DNA of 64,000 bases from Ureibacillus sp. (GCA_031178355.1 JAPSJC010000005.1:1-64000); one strand, 5' to 3'. Positions 32,022-43,141 are shown, counted from the stretch's first letter. Notes: a model not told the origin generated them from the sequence alone. Program-made: numbers and translations.

Positions 32022-34388
32022 ATGATTGCAAAACGAGCACTGAAAACACTAGAATATAATAAAATTATAAACCAAGTTGCTATCTTTTGTACTTCTTCAA
32101 TTGGAAAAGCACAAATAGAAGAACTGATTCCTGAAACAGATTACGACAAAGTTGTGGAACTCCTTGAAGAAATGGATGAAGGGCTTTCCATTCTACGAGT
32201 AAAGGGTAATGTGCCAATGGGTGGGATTTTTGACGTTCGCCCACATGCAAAACGTGCTCAAATAGGTGGGATGTTAAGTGCTACTGAATTAATGGAAATT
32301 GCAAGTACAATTCGAGCAAGCAGAATTTTACGAAATTTTATAGAGGATTTGGAAGAACAGAACGACATTCAAATTCCACATTTTATTGAACGCAAAGAAC
32401 AAATGCCAGTGTTAACAGCTTTACAACATGAAATTAATGATTGCATAGATGACAATGGGACGGTGTTGGATTCTGCTAGTACAACTTTACGTTCAATTCG
32501 ACAATCATTAAGATCTGAGGAAGCGAAGGTCAGATCAAAACTAGAAAGTTTAACCAGAGGAACGAATGCTGCAAAAATGCTTTCTGATACTATAGTTACT
32601 ATAAGAAATGACCGTTTTGTTATCCCTGTTAAGCAAGAATATAGAGGGCATTATGGCGGGATTGTACATGATCAGTCATCATCAGGTCAAACATTATTTA
32701 TAGAGCCAGAAACCATTGTTCAACTAAACAATGAAATACAACGTCTTAAAGTAAAAGAACAAGCAGAAATTGAACGTATTCTTTTAGAGCTATCCGCAAA
32801 AGTTCAGGAGGTAAGTCACGAACTATTTGTACTTGTTCATTTGTTAGGAGAAATAGACTTGATTCTTGCCAAAGCAAAATACGGACAAGCAAATAAGTGT
32901 ACAATGCCTACTATGAACAAAGAAGGATATATACGTTTAGTACGTGCTAGACACCCGTTAATTTCACGAGATGAAGCAGTACCAAATACAATTGAATTTG
33001 GGCGTGAAGTAACAGCTATTGTTATTACTGGACCAAACACTGGTGGTAAAACAGTTACATTAAAAACGGTCGGCCTTTGTACATTAATGGCACAAGCAGG
33101 GTTGCCAATCCCAGCACTTGATGGTTCTGAACTTGCTGTATTTGATCAGTTATTTGCAGATATTGGTGATGAGCAATCCATTGAACAATCCCTTTCCACA
33201 TTTTCATCTCATATGGTGAACATAGTGGATATATTAAGTAAATTTGATTCAAATTCATTAGTTCTATTTGATGAGCTTGGCGCGGGGACGGATCCACAAG
33301 AGGGTGCTGCGCTCGCTATCTCAATTTTAGATGAAGTGGTTGGTCGCGGTGCTCGAGTAATGGCTACTACCCATTATCCAGAGTTAAAAGCCTATGGTTA
33401 CAACAGACCAGGTGTGGTGAATGCAAGTGTTGAATTTGATATAGAATCACTTAGTCCGACTTATCGATTACTAATTGGGGTTCCAGGTCGTTCAAACGCA
33501 TTTGAAATATCGAAAAGACTTGGGTTGAAAGATTCTATTATCAATCAGGCAAAAACTTTTACTGGTTCAGATCGTCATGAAGTAGAATCTATGATTGCTT
33601 CTCTTGAAGAGTCTAGACGCAGATCTGAAAGGGAAGCTGAAGAAGCACATGCATTATTAGAAGAAGCAAAATACTTGCACGATGAACTTCAGGGGAAAAT
33701 AAAAGTTTATGAGGAAAAGAAGGAAAGTTTAGAGAAAAAAGCAAAAGATAAAGCTCGGAAAATTATCGATGAGGCAAAAGAAGAAGCTGATAAAGTAATT
33801 GCAGAACTACGTAAAATGAGAGAAAATACTAGTCAATTAGTAAAAGAGCATGAATGGATTGAGGCTAAAAAACGACTTGATCAGGCAGTTCCAGCCGAGA
33901 ATCCTGTTCTGAAAAAACAAGCACAGATCCGAGAAAGAGCACAAAATCTCTCTATTGGCGATGAAGTAAAAGTGATTAGTTATGGACAAAAGGGTGTACT
34001 CGTTGAAAAAGTGGGTGACCACGAATGGATTGTTCAAATTGGAATATTAAAAATGAAACTTGAAGAATCAGATCTTGAATATGTAAAACCAGACAAGCAA
34101 AAACAAACAGTCACAATGACAAATGTAAAAAACCGTAATAACCATGTAAAGTTAGAACTAGATTTGCGTGGCGAACGATATGAAGATGCAATTCTTAAAA
34201 CAGAGAAATACATTGACGATGCGTTGCTTGCCAATTACCATCGTGTTTCCATTATACATGGAAAAGGAACAGGAGCGTTACGTCAAGGTATCCAAAGTTA
34301 CTTAAAAGGAAATAAAAGGGTTAAATCATTCCGTTACGGTGAAGCTGGTGAAGGTGGATTCGGGGTAACAGTTGTAGAGTTGAAATAA
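32022..34388 (+). CDS. mutS2: Endonuclease MutS2
   Basis: Walker A ITGPNTGGKTVTLKT, C-terminal Smr domain IIHGKGTGALR. Confidence 0.96.
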   Translation: MIAKRALKTLEYNKIINQVAIFCTSSIGKAQIEELIPETDYDKVVELLEEMDEGLSILRVKGNVPMGGIFDVRPHAKRAQIGGMLSATELMEIASTIRASRILRNFIEDLEEQNDIQIPHFIERKEQMPVLTALQHEINDCIDDNGTVLDSASTTLRSIRQSLRSEEAKVRSKLESLTRGTNAAKMLSDTIVTIRNDRFVIPVKQEYRGHYGGIVHDQSSSGQTLFIEPETIVQLNNEIQRLKVKEQAEIERILLELSAKVQEVSHELFVLVHLLGEIDLILAKAKYGQANKCTMPTMNKEGYIRLVRARHPLISRDEAVPNTIEFGREVTAIVITGPNTGGKTVTLKTVGLCTLMAQAGLPIPALDGSELAVFDQLFADIGDEQSIEQSLSTFSSHMVNIVDILSKFDSNSLVLFDELGAGTDPQEGAALAISILDEVVGRGARVMATTHYPELKAYGYNRPGVVNASVEFDIESLSPTYRLLIGVPGRSNAFEISKRLGLKDSIINQAKTFTGSDRHEVESMIASLEESRRRSEREAEEAHALLEEAKYLHDELQGKIKVYEEKKESLEKKAKDKARKIIDEAKEEADKVIAELRKMRENTSQLVKEHEWIEAKKRLDQAVPAENPVLKKQAQIRERAQNLSIGDEVKVISYGQKGVLVEKVGDHEWIVQIGILKMKLEESDLEYVKPDKQKQTVTMTNVKNRNNHVKLELDLRGERYEDAILKTEKYIDDALLANYHRVSIIHGKGTGALRQGIQSYLKGNKRVKSFRYGEAGEGGFGVTVVELK

Positions 34389-34440
34389 TACTGTGCGTTT
34401 AATTAATGAAGTTACGCACAAATAAAAAGGGGATGACAAG

Positions 34441-34854
34441 TTGCGAAATTCAAGCTTTTGGGGTCATCCAGTAGTAGAAACCGCAGGCTATTTTAGTGTA
34501 GTTATTCTTTGTCTAATTGTCTCAATGTTACTTTTTGAAATAGTGACAAAATATAATAATTGGGAAGAAATAAAAAAAGGGAATGTTGCAGTAGCTCTTG
34601 CTACGGGTGGTAAAATACTAGGGGTATGTAATATATTTCGATACTCAATAGAAAGACATACATCCTTATTAGAAATGCTTGGATGGGGTTTATTTGGGTT
34701 CATTTTACTCATTTGTGCATATTTATTATTTGAGTTCTTAACCCCAAGAATTAATGTAGATGAAGAAATAGCAAAAGATAATCGTTCAGTTGGGTTTATT
34801 TCATTTACCATTTCATTAGGATTATCCTTTGTGATTGGAGCAAGTATTATTTAG
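34441..34854 (+). CDS. DUF350 membrane protein (YshE-like)
   Basis: Syntenic with yshE; TM segments with FEIVTKYNNWEEIKKGN. Confidence 0.85.
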   Translation: MRNSSFWGHPVVETAGYFSVVILCLIVSMLLFEIVTKYNNWEEIKKGNVAVALATGGKILGVCNIFRYSIERHTSLLEMLGWGLFGFILLICAYLLFEFLTPRINVDEEIAKDNRSVGFISFTISLGLSFVIGASII

Positions 34855-34863
34855 GAGAGACAG

Positions 34864-34944
34864 ATGGAAAAATTAGCGAAAGTTCTTATCATAGTTTGTA
34901 TATTATTTGTAATTGTAGGAATTTATTATATGGTTACTTCATAG
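34864..34944 (+). CDS. 26-aa predicted single-TM miniprotein
   Basis: MEKLAKVLIIVCILFVIVGIYYMVTS*; SD tttaggagagacag; 9 nt after yshE. Confidence 0.6.
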   Translation: MEKLAKVLIIVCILFVIVGIYYMVTS

Positions 34945-34972
34945 TATTCAATCTCAAACATTTATACTTAAT

Positions 34973-35017
34973 AAAAAGTTAGTAAATAGTGTGAATAACT
35001 ATTTACTAACTTTTTTA
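34973..35017 (+). terminator. Terminator after yshE/miniprotein
   Basis: AAAAGTTAGTAAATAGT...ACTATTTACTAACTTTTTT. Confidence 0.9.
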
Positions 35018-35204
35018 TTTTATGAGATTGTCACGTGAAAATTATATCAATACAACAAAATCTCCCATAACCATTTGAAAAAGGTAATAATAAACTAACG
35101 AGATTAATAAGTATAATAATAGAAAATAAGTACATTTTCTAGCTAATTAATGAATTTTTAGTAAAATCAGGTTGATATATAATTCTTTTTCAATTATAAT
35201 AAAA

Positions 35205-35225
35205 TCAGAAAATTGAATTTTCTGA
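35205..35225. promoter_or_regulatory. Perfect palindrome upstream of lcfA, CodY-half-site-like
   Basis: TCAGAAAATT-G-AATTTTCTGA. Confidence 0.5.
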
Positions 35226-35241
35226 ACAAAGGGGGATGTTC

Positions 35242-36933
35242 ATGTCGGAAAAAGTTTGGCTTTCTCAGTATCCGGAAGAAATTCCAACCACACTAACGTA
35301 TGAAGATATGCCTATACAAAACTTACTGACTAGAGCTTACAAGAAAAACCCAGGCAATATTGCAATTCACTTTATGGGCAAAGAATTAAATTACAAAGAG
35401 CTTTACGAGTCATCGCTAAAATTTGCAAATTATTTACTGAGTCTAGGTGTGGTAAAAGGGGATCGAGTAGCAATTATGCTACCAAATTGTCCACAAGCAG
35501 CAATCGCTTACTTTGGTATTTTGTATGCGGGTGGAATAGTTGTACAAACAAATCCACTATATACAGAACGTGAACTTCAATACCAAATGGCTGATGCTGA
35601 GGTAAAAGTGATTTTAGCAATGGATATATTGTATCCAAAAGTCATGAAGGTACTTAAAGAAACGAAAATTGAAAACGTTATCATTACAGGTATTAAAGAC
35701 TATTTACCATTTCCAAAAAACCTAATATATCCATACATTCAAAAAAAACAATATGGATTTAATGTAAAAGTTGAGCATAAGGGGATGACTCATCTATTTA
35801 CAGAAATAATGAGAGTAGCAAAAGCAAAATCAATTGATTTAGAGTTTAATATAGAAGATGACTTAGCTCTCCTTCAATATACAGGTGGAACGACAGGTTT
35901 TCCTAAAGGGGTTATGTTAACGCATAAAAATTTAATCGCTAATACGAAAATGTGTGATGTATGGTTATTCAAATGTGTTGATGGGGAAGAAGTTGTCCTT
36001 GGGATGATACCATTCTTCCACGTGTATGGTATGACGACAGTATTACTACTAACTATAATGAAGAATAATAAAATGGTTCTAATACCAAAGTTTGATGTTG
36101 AAAGTGCATTGAAAGCAATAGATAAACAAAAGCCAACTCTTTTCCCAGGTGCCCCAACAATGTATATAGGATTATTAAATCATCCTAATCTACCTAAATA
36201 TAATCTATCTTCAATTAAAGCGTGTATAAGTGGTTCTGCTCCATTACCGGTTGAAATACAGGAAAGGTTTGAAGAGGTAACAGGCGGAAAACTAGTTGAG
36301 GGGTATGGTTTAACAGAGACTTCTCCTGTCACACATGCAAATTTTATCTGGGGAAAACGTGTGAAAGGGTCTATTGGAGTACCGTGGCCAGATACAGAAG
36401 CTGTAATCATGCATACATCAGATGGTACAATCTTACCTCCGAATGAAATTGGTGAAATTGCAGTAAAAGGACCACAAGTAATGAAGGGTTATTGGAATCG
36501 TCCAGAAGATACGGCTATGTCGTTTGTAGATGGTTGGTTATTAACAGGTGATTTAGGATATATGGACGAAGAAGGATATTTCTATGTTGTAGATCGTAAG
36601 AAAGATATGATTATTGCAGGTGGATTCAACATTTATCCTAGAGAAATTGAAGAAGTATTATACGAACATGATGCCATTCAAGAGTGCGTAGTAGCTGGAA
36701 TTCCAGATCCATATCGAGGAGAGACTGTAAAAGCCTTTATCGTTTTAAAAGAAGGTAAAACTGTTACGGAAGAAGAATTGAACCAATATTGTAGACAAAA
36801 TCTTGCCGCATACAAGGTACCTCGATTCTATGAATTCCGTAAGGAACTACCGAAAACAGCAGTTGGTAAAATACTCCGCAGAACACTTATTGCTGAAGAG
36901 AAAGAAAAACAACAACAATTACAAGCAAAATAA
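35242..36933 (+). CDS. lcfA: Long-chain fatty acid-CoA ligase
   Basis: YTGGTTGFPKGVMLTH, YGLTETSPV, DRKKDMIIAGGFNIYPREIEE. Confidence 0.94.
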   Translation: MSEKVWLSQYPEEIPTTLTYEDMPIQNLLTRAYKKNPGNIAIHFMGKELNYKELYESSLKFANYLLSLGVVKGDRVAIMLPNCPQAAIAYFGILYAGGIVVQTNPLYTERELQYQMADAEVKVILAMDILYPKVMKVLKETKIENVIITGIKDYLPFPKNLIYPYIQKKQYGFNVKVEHKGMTHLFTEIMRVAKAKSIDLEFNIEDDLALLQYTGGTTGFPKGVMLTHKNLIANTKMCDVWLFKCVDGEEVVLGMIPFFHVYGMTTVLLLTIMKNNKMVLIPKFDVESALKAIDKQKPTLFPGAPTMYIGLLNHPNLPKYNLSSIKACISGSAPLPVEIQERFEEVTGGKLVEGYGLTETSPVTHANFIWGKRVKGSIGVPWPDTEAVIMHTSDGTILPPNEIGEIAVKGPQVMKGYWNRPEDTAMSFVDGWLLTGDLGYMDEEGYFYVVDRKKDMIIAGGFNIYPREIEEVLYEHDAIQECVVAGIPDPYRGETVKAFIVLKEGKTVTEEELNQYCRQNLAAYKVPRFYEFRKELPKTAVGKILRRTLIAEEKEKQQQLQAK

Positions 36934-36981
36934 TTTTATGAAATGTTGACAGAAAATTAAATAAATTATAATATGAAAACA

Positions 36982-36999
36982 TGAATGAATGGTCATTCA
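36982..36999. promoter_or_regulatory. FadR operator upstream of fadR-fadB-etfBA
   Basis: TGAATGAATGGTCATTCA, near-perfect FadR-type palindrome. Confidence 0.85.
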
Positions 37000-37141
37000 T
37001 TATGTGTTTTCATTTTTTTTTGGTGGTGAATAGCTCGTTTTGTTGTTGATGAGTCCACATTTGAGAACACTTAAAGTGATACAAAGGATTATCAACAAAA
37101 TAGCAATGAGTAAACAAGTAATTAAATGGTGGTGTCATAAC

Positions 37142-37726
37142 ATGAATCGAGATAAACCTAAATATAGGCAGATAATAGATGCTGCTGTTATTGCAATTGC
37201 TGAGAACGGATACCATCAAGCACAGGTTTCTAAAATTGCAAAGCAGGCTGGTGTAGCTGATGGAACAATTTATTTATATTTTAAAAGCAAAGAAGATATA
37301 TTAATTTCTGTTTTTCAGGAAAAAATGGGTGTTTTCGTTGAAAATTTAACCGAGATTATACGAAAAGGTAAAACACCAATTGAAAAGTTATCTAACATGA
37401 TTGATAATCATTTTCAAGTTTTAGCGAACGATCACCACCTTGCAACAGTAACGCAGTTAGAACTTAGACAGTCAAATAAAGAAATAAGATTAAAGATTAA
37501 TATGATATTAAAAGAGTACTTAAAATTACTCGATGAAATCATAATTGAAGGTATGACAAAAGGTGACTTTGATCCAACAATGGATGTACGAGTTGCACGA
37601 CAAATGGTTTTTGGTACGATTGATGAGAATATTACAACATGGGTGATGAATGAGTTTCGCTATGATTTATTAGCAAGTGCACCAAAGGTTAAAAAAATTC
37701 TGTTAAACGGTTTGAAAGTGAAATAA
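37142..37726 (+). CDS. fadR: TetR-family fatty acid degradation regulator FadR
   Basis: MNRDKPKYRQIIDAAVIAIAENGYHQAQVSKIAKQAGVADGTIYLYFKSKEDIL; upstream operator. Confidence 0.92.
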   Translation: MNRDKPKYRQIIDAAVIAIAENGYHQAQVSKIAKQAGVADGTIYLYFKSKEDILISVFQEKMGVFVENLTEIIRKGKTPIEKLSNMIDNHFQVLANDHHLATVTQLELRQSNKEIRLKINMILKEYLKLLDEIIIEGMTKGDFDPTMDVRVARQMVFGTIDENITTWVMNEFRYDLLASAPKVKKILLNGLKVK

Positions 37727-37768
37727 TAAGGGGAATTGTACCATAAATTGAAGTTTGGGGGGATGGGA

Positions 37769-38542
37769 ATGGAATTTTTAACATGGAATGTTGAAGATAA
37801 AGTCGCAGTGGTTACAATTAATCGACCACCAGCAAATGCTCTATCGAGGCAATTAATTTACGAAGTAAATGAAATGCTAAACGCAGTTGAACAGGATGAT
37901 TCGGTTCGTGTTATTGTCCTTCATGGGGATGGAAGATTCTTCTCAGCAGGAGCGGATATAAAAGAATTTACTGAGGTATCGTCTGGTGAAGAATTTTCTA
38001 AACTAGCGAAAACTGGTCAAGAAGTATTTGAACGAATTGAGTCTTTTTCAAAGCCTATTATTGCATCAATACATGGTGCAGCACTTGGTGGCGGGCTAGA
38101 GCTAGCGATGGGATGTCATATTCGCTATGTTGCTGAAGATGCAAAACTAGGGTTACCTGAATTAAGCCTTGGTTTAATACCAGGATTTGCCGGTTCTCAG
38201 CGATTACCTCGATTCGTAGGAACAGCAAAAGCTGCTGAAATGCTCTTTACAAGTGAACCAATTTCGGGCATTGAAGCTGTTCAATGTGGACTAGCTAATA
38301 AAGCTTTACCAGCTTCTGAGCTATTACCTAAAACATTAGAACTTGCTAAAAAAATTGCTGAAAAAAGTCCAGTTGCGTTAAAAGCTGCAATCCAAATGCT
38401 TCAGTATAGTAAAGATGCTTCTTACTATGATGGGGTAAATGCGGAAGCAGAGAGTTTCGGTACTGTATTTGTGTCGGAAGATGCAAAAGAAGGTATACAA
38501 GCATTCATAGAAAAACGTAAGCCTATATTTACGGGGAAATAA
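37769..38542 (+). CDS. fadB: Enoyl-CoA hydratase
   Basis: FSAGADIKEF, GAALGGGLELAM; fadR-fadB-etfBA order. Confidence 0.93.
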   Translation: MEFLTWNVEDKVAVVTINRPPANALSRQLIYEVNEMLNAVEQDDSVRVIVLHGDGRFFSAGADIKEFTEVSSGEEFSKLAKTGQEVFERIESFSKPIIASIHGAALGGGLELAMGCHIRYVAEDAKLGLPELSLGLIPGFAGSQRLPRFVGTAKAAEMLFTSEPISGIEAVQCGLANKALPASELLPKTLELAKKIAEKSPVALKAAIQMLQYSKDASYYDGVNAEAESFGTVFVSEDAKEGIQAFIEKRKPIFTGK

Positions 38543-38563
38543 TCTCAATAGGGGGTATGGTAA

Positions 38564-39337
38564 ATGAATATTTACGTATTAGTAAAACGAACTTTTGATA
38601 CGGAAGAGAAAATCGTTATTTCAGGTGGCAATATTCAAGAGGATGGTGCGGAATTTGTCATTAATCCTTATGACGAGTATGCAATTGAGGAAGCTATTCA
38701 AGTAAGAGATGCAAAAGGTGGAAAAGTAACAGTTGTTACAATTAGTGGTGAGGATGCTGAAAAGCAACTTCGTACAGCACTTGCAATGGGTGCAGATGAG
38801 GCAGTACTAATTAATACAGAAGATGATTTAGACGAGTTAGACCAATCTACTGCAGCTTTTATTCTAGCAGAATATTTAAAAGATAAAGAGGCAGATTTAA
38901 TATTAGCTGGTAATGTTGCAATAGATGGTGGTACAGGTCAAATTGGGCCACGTGTAGCTGATCTTCTAGATATTAACTATGTAACAACAATAACAGATTT
39001 AGAGATAGATGGAACGGACGTGAAAATAGTTCGTGACATCGAAGGGGACTCTGAAATTATTGAAACAAAGCTACCGTTACTTGTTACTGCGCAACAAGGT
39101 TTAAATGAACCACGTTATCCATCATTACCGGGGATTATGAAAGCTAAGAAAAAGCCTCTTGAGGAACTAGAGTTAGATGATTTAGAAATTGATGCAGGTG
39201 ATCTTAAACTTAAAGTGAAAACAGTGGAAGTTTATCTACCACCACAAAAAAATGCAGGTCGCATTTTAAAAGGTGACATCGGGGACCAAGTTAAGGAACT
39301 AGTTCAATTACTTCATTCAGAAGCAAAAGTAATTTAA
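38564..39337 (+). CDS. etfB: Electron transfer flavoprotein beta subunit
   Basis: MNIYVLVKRTFDTEEKI; LAGNVAIDGGTGQIGP. Confidence 0.95.
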   Translation: MNIYVLVKRTFDTEEKIVISGGNIQEDGAEFVINPYDEYAIEEAIQVRDAKGGKVTVVTISGEDAEKQLRTALAMGADEAVLINTEDDLDELDQSTAAFILAEYLKDKEADLILAGNVAIDGGTGQIGPRVADLLDINYVTTITDLEIDGTDVKIVRDIEGDSEIIETKLPLLVTAQQGLNEPRYPSLPGIMKAKKKPLEELELDDLEIDAGDLKLKVKTVEVYLPPQKNAGRILKGDIGDQVKELVQLLHSEAKVI

Positions 39338-39366
39338 TAGGTTATTAGGGAAACGGAGGGATACAC

Positions 39367-40344
39367 ATGTCTAAAAAAGTATTAGTTTTAGGTGAAGTTC
39401 GCGAAGGGGTTATTCGTAACGTATCATATGAAGCCATCGGAGCAGCGAAACAAATTGCTGACGGTGGTGAAATTGTAGGTTTGTTATTAGGGGATAATGT
39501 TGCAAACTTAACACAAAATTTAATCGCATTTGGAGCAGATCGAGTTGTAACTGTAGAACATCCTCATTTAAAATCATATACATCTGATGGCTACAGCCAG
39601 GCAATATTAGCAGTATGTGAACAAGAAAAGCCTGAGGCAATCGTATTTGGTCATACATCTTTAGGAAAAGACTTATCTCCAAAAGTTTCATCCCGATTAA
39701 AATCGGGGCTAATTTCAGATGTAACTGATATAGAGGGTTCTGGAGATAGTACTTTATTTATCCGCCCTATCTATTCAGGTAAAGCGTTTGAAAAAGTGAA
39801 AATTAATGAGGGAATTGTATTTATAACAATCCGTCCTAATAATATTGCACCACTTGCTAGAGATGATCATCGTACTGGTTCAGTTTCGTCATTATCTGTG
39901 GATATTACCAATTTACGTACAATCATTAAAGAAGTTGTACGTAAAACAACTGAAGGCGTTGACCTTTCAGAAGCGAAAGTAGTAATTGCAGGTGGACGCG
40001 GTGTGAAGTCTTCTGAAGGATTTAAACCACTACAAGATTTAGCCAATTTACTTGGTGGAGCAGTTGGTGCATCACGTGGAGCATGCGATGCAGATTACTG
40101 TGATTATTCTTTACAAATTGGTCAAACAGGTAAAGTTGTAACACCGGATTTGTATATTGCTGCCGGTATTTCAGGTGCTATTCAACATTTAGCAGGGATG
40201 TCAAATTCAAAAATAATCGTTGCAATCAATAAAGACCCAGAGGCAAATATTTTCAAAGTAGCAGATTACGGAATTGTGGGAGATTTATTTGAAGTTATTC
40301 CATTAATGATTGAAGAAATTACATCATTGAAAGTTGGTTCATAA
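39367..40344 (+). CDS. etfA: Electron transfer flavoprotein alpha subunit
   Basis: GRGVKSSEGF...GASRGACDADYCDYSLQIGQTGKVVTPDLYIAAGISGAIQH. Confidence 0.96.
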   Translation: MSKKVLVLGEVREGVIRNVSYEAIGAAKQIADGGEIVGLLLGDNVANLTQNLIAFGADRVVTVEHPHLKSYTSDGYSQAILAVCEQEKPEAIVFGHTSLGKDLSPKVSSRLKSGLISDVTDIEGSGDSTLFIRPIYSGKAFEKVKINEGIVFITIRPNNIAPLARDDHRTGSVSSLSVDITNLRTIIKEVVRKTTEGVDLSEAKVVIAGGRGVKSSEGFKPLQDLANLLGGAVGASRGACDADYCDYSLQIGQTGKVVTPDLYIAAGISGAIQHLAGMSNSKIIVAINKDPEANIFKVADYGIVGDLFEVIPLMIEEITSLKVGS

Positions 40345-40360
40345 ATAGTAACAATGTAAA

Positions 40361-40400
40361 AACCTCACCATCTAGCATCAGGTGGTGAGGACTTTATTTT
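40361..40400 (+). terminator. Terminator after etfA
   Basis: CCTCACCatctagcatcaGGTGGTGAGG. Confidence 0.75.
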
Positions 40401-40584
40401 TTCTAGTTAAACTAGCCTAATAATGCTTATACATTCAAAAAAAATAGATAAAGTAGAATTATTTAATAGTCATGAATTGTAAATGTAATGTGAATTTTTA
40501 ACTTTTTTTCAGTTCACTTTACTATACCTCTTTTTTTTCACATGCTATACTACATAAAGATGTTAGATTAAGGAGGCTATGAAA

Positions 40585-40899
40585 ATGGCAATTGTACATG
40601 TAACAGACCAAAATTTTAACGAAGAAATCGCTAATGGCGTTGTACTAGTAGACTTTTGGGCAACATGGTGTGGACCTTGTAAAATGATCGCACCGGTTTT
40701 AGAGGAAATCGATGCTGAAATGGGCGAACAAGTTAAAATCGCAAAATTAGACGTTGATAACAATCAAGCAACAGCTGCAGAATATCAAGTAATGTCAATT
40801 CCAACATTACTATTATTCAAAGATGGTAAGCAAGTTGCGAAAACTGTAGGTTTCCAACCAAAAGAAGCTTTAGTTGAATTTATCAACAGCAACAAATAA
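40585..40899 (+). CDS. trxA: Thioredoxin
   Basis: [18 protein letters not shown]. Confidence 0.97.
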   Translation: MAIVHVTDQNFNEEIANGVVLVDFWATWCGPCKMIAPVLEEIDAEMGEQVKIAKLDVDNNQATAAEYQVMSIPTLLLFKDGKQVAKTVGFQPKEALVEFINSNK

Positions 40900-40910
40900 T
40901 ACTTGCAACT

Positions 40911-40945
40911 AAAACCGAGTGTATATTAACACTCGGTTTTTTATT
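40911..40945 (+). terminator. Terminator after trxA
   Basis: AAAACCGAGTGT...ACACTCGGTTTTTTA. Confidence 0.9.
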
Positions 40946-41061
40946 ATGGAAATAGATATCCCAACCTCACAATTCCTCCAATAATTACTCAATAACTTTT
41001 CCTCGCAATTGTGATGTTAAACAACTTATAATATTGAAAAACCCATGTAAGGTGATATTAG

Positions 41062-42852
41062 ATGAATGAAAACATTCAAAACAAGCTAGCGATTTTGCCT
41101 GACGAACCAGGTTGTTACTTGATGAAGGATCGTCAAGGTACAATTATTTATGTAGGAAAGGCAAAAATTTTAAAAAATCGTGTTCGTTCTTATTTCACTG
41201 GTTCCCATGATGGGAAAACGCAACGCCTGGTTAGTGAAATTGAGGATTTTGAATACATCGTAACATCCAGTGATTTAGAAGCTTTAATATTAGAATTAAA
41301 TTTAATTAAACTTCACGATCCAAAATATAACATTATGTTAAAGGACGATAAAACCTATCCATATATAAAAATTACAAACGAAAAATATCCAAGACTTCTT
41401 ATTACTAGAAAAGTAAAAAAAGACAAAGCAAAATATTTTGGACCATATCCAAATGCGGGTGCTGCTAGTGAAACTAGAAGATTATTAGATCGTATTTACC
41501 CCTATAGAAAATGCAATAAATTGCCAGATCGTGTTTGTCTCTACTATCACCTTGGTCAATGTTTGGCGCCATGTGTTAAAGAGATTGAACCGAAAGTTTT
41601 TGATGATATGACTGAGGAAATATCGAAATTTTTACATGGTGGTTATGAAGAAGTAAAAGAATCTCTAGAAAAGAAAATGATAGAAGCTGCAGAAAAATTA
41701 GAGTTTGAACGCGCAAAAGAGTTTCGTGATCAAATACAACATATAGAAACAGTCATGCAAAAGCAAAAAATGGTTACTGGCGATTTGTCTAATCGGGATG
41801 TTTTTGGGTATGCAGTAGAAAAAGGTTGGATGTGTGTTCAAGTATTTTTCGTCCGTCAAGGGAAGCTAATTGAGCGTGATGTTTCCATTTTTCCTATTTA
41901 CCGCGATCCAGACGAAGAGTTTCTTACTTTTGTTGGGCGTTTTTACGATATTCCAGAGCACATCAGACCAAAAGAAATATTTATCCCAAATGATATTGAA
42001 AAATCTTTACTAGAGAAATTGCTAGAAGTAAAGATCATCATACCTAAACGGGGCTCTAAGAAAGAACTTGTTGACTTGGCGATGAAAAATGCAAAAATAG
42101 CCCTTCATGAAAAGTTCCAACTAATAGAACGACAAGAAGAAAGAACAGTCGGTGCTTGCGAGGAATTAGGAGATGCAATGGATATTTCAACTCCATTAAG
42201 AATTGAGGCTTTTGATAATAGCCATATGCATGGAACGGATGCGGTTTCAGCAATGGTTGTCTTTATCGATGGTAAACCAGCAAAGAAAGAATATCGGAAA
42301 TATAAGCTTAGAGAAACGGCAGCCCATGATGATTACGGTGCAATGCAAGAAGTAATTCGTCGACGTTATACTAGAGTTCTTAAAGAAAATCTTCCTCTTC
42401 CTGATTTAATCATTATAGATGGAGGAAAAGGTCAAATGGAAGTAGCTCGGGAAGTAATTGAAGATGAACTAAGCTTATATATTCCAATTGCTGGTCTTGC
42501 TAAAGACGAAAAACATAATACATCGCAGTTGTTATATGGTGACCCTCCGGTACCGGTAGATATGAAGCGTACTAGTGATGGGTTCTATTTATTACAGAGA
42601 ATTCAAGACGAAGTTCACCGTTTTGCTATTACTTTTTTACGTCAACAGCATCAAACGAATGCAATACAATCGGTACTTGATGAAATCGAAGGTGTTGGTC
42701 CAAAAAGGAAACAACAATTACTTAAAGCTTTTGGTTCAGTAAAGAAAATACGAGAAGCATCTATAGAAAAGTTAACAGAAGCTAAAATTCCAAAGAAATT
42801 AGCTGAAACAATACATCACCATTTCAATAAGGACTCATTGCCATCAGAATAA
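41062..42852 (+). CDS. uvrC: Excinuclease ABC subunit C
   Basis: GIY-YIG N-terminus, UVR motif, RNase H-like domain, HhH. Confidence 0.97.
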   Translation: MNENIQNKLAILPDEPGCYLMKDRQGTIIYVGKAKILKNRVRSYFTGSHDGKTQRLVSEIEDFEYIVTSSDLEALILELNLIKLHDPKYNIMLKDDKTYPYIKITNEKYPRLLITRKVKKDKAKYFGPYPNAGAASETRRLLDRIYPYRKCNKLPDRVCLYYHLGQCLAPCVKEIEPKVFDDMTEEISKFLHGGYEEVKESLEKKMIEAAEKLEFERAKEFRDQIQHIETVMQKQKMVTGDLSNRDVFGYAVEKGWMCVQVFFVRQGKLIERDVSIFPIYRDPDEEFLTFVGRFYDIPEHIRPKEIFIPNDIEKSLLEKLLEVKIIIPKRGSKKELVDLAMKNAKIALHEKFQLIERQEERTVGACEELGDAMDISTPLRIEAFDNSHMHGTDAVSAMVVFIDGKPAKKEYRKYKLRETAAHDDYGAMQEVIRRRYTRVLKENLPLPDLIIIDGGKGQMEVAREVIEDELSLYIPIAGLAKDEKHNTSQLLYGDPPVPVDMKRTSDGFYLLQRIQDEVHRFAITFLRQQHQTNAIQSVLDEIEGVGPKRKQQLLKAFGSVKKIREASIEKLTEAKIPKKLAETIHHHFNKDSLPSE

Positions 42853-42889
42853 TTGTATGATATTGTAAAACAAAATATTGATAATACTA

Positions 42890-43141
42890 TATGATAGAGG
42901 TGCAGGTTTCATTAGTACTTAACAAGAGGAGAACAATTCCTATGATTGTTAGTGAAAGGGGAGCTTGCCGAAGTTATAAATTGATTGTTCCAATTTACTA
43001 GCTGGTGTTGCATTTAAGAAATGTAACACTGTCAGAATCAATAAGAAATACTAGATTCTGGAGAGCTATCTCGCAAATTACTATTTTTATTAGTATCTTA
43101 GAGGCAGCTTTTTACGTGAACGTAGAAGTTGCCTTTTTTAT
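42890..43141 (+). promoter_or_regulatory. Lysine riboswitch (L-box) with downstream terminator
   Basis: GATAGAGGTGCAGG, AGTA, GTGAAAGGGGAGCTTGCCGAAGT, GGAGAGCTATCTC; terminator GGCAGCTTTTTACGT..ACGTAGAAGTTGCCTTTTTT (43103-43140). Confidence 0.92.
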
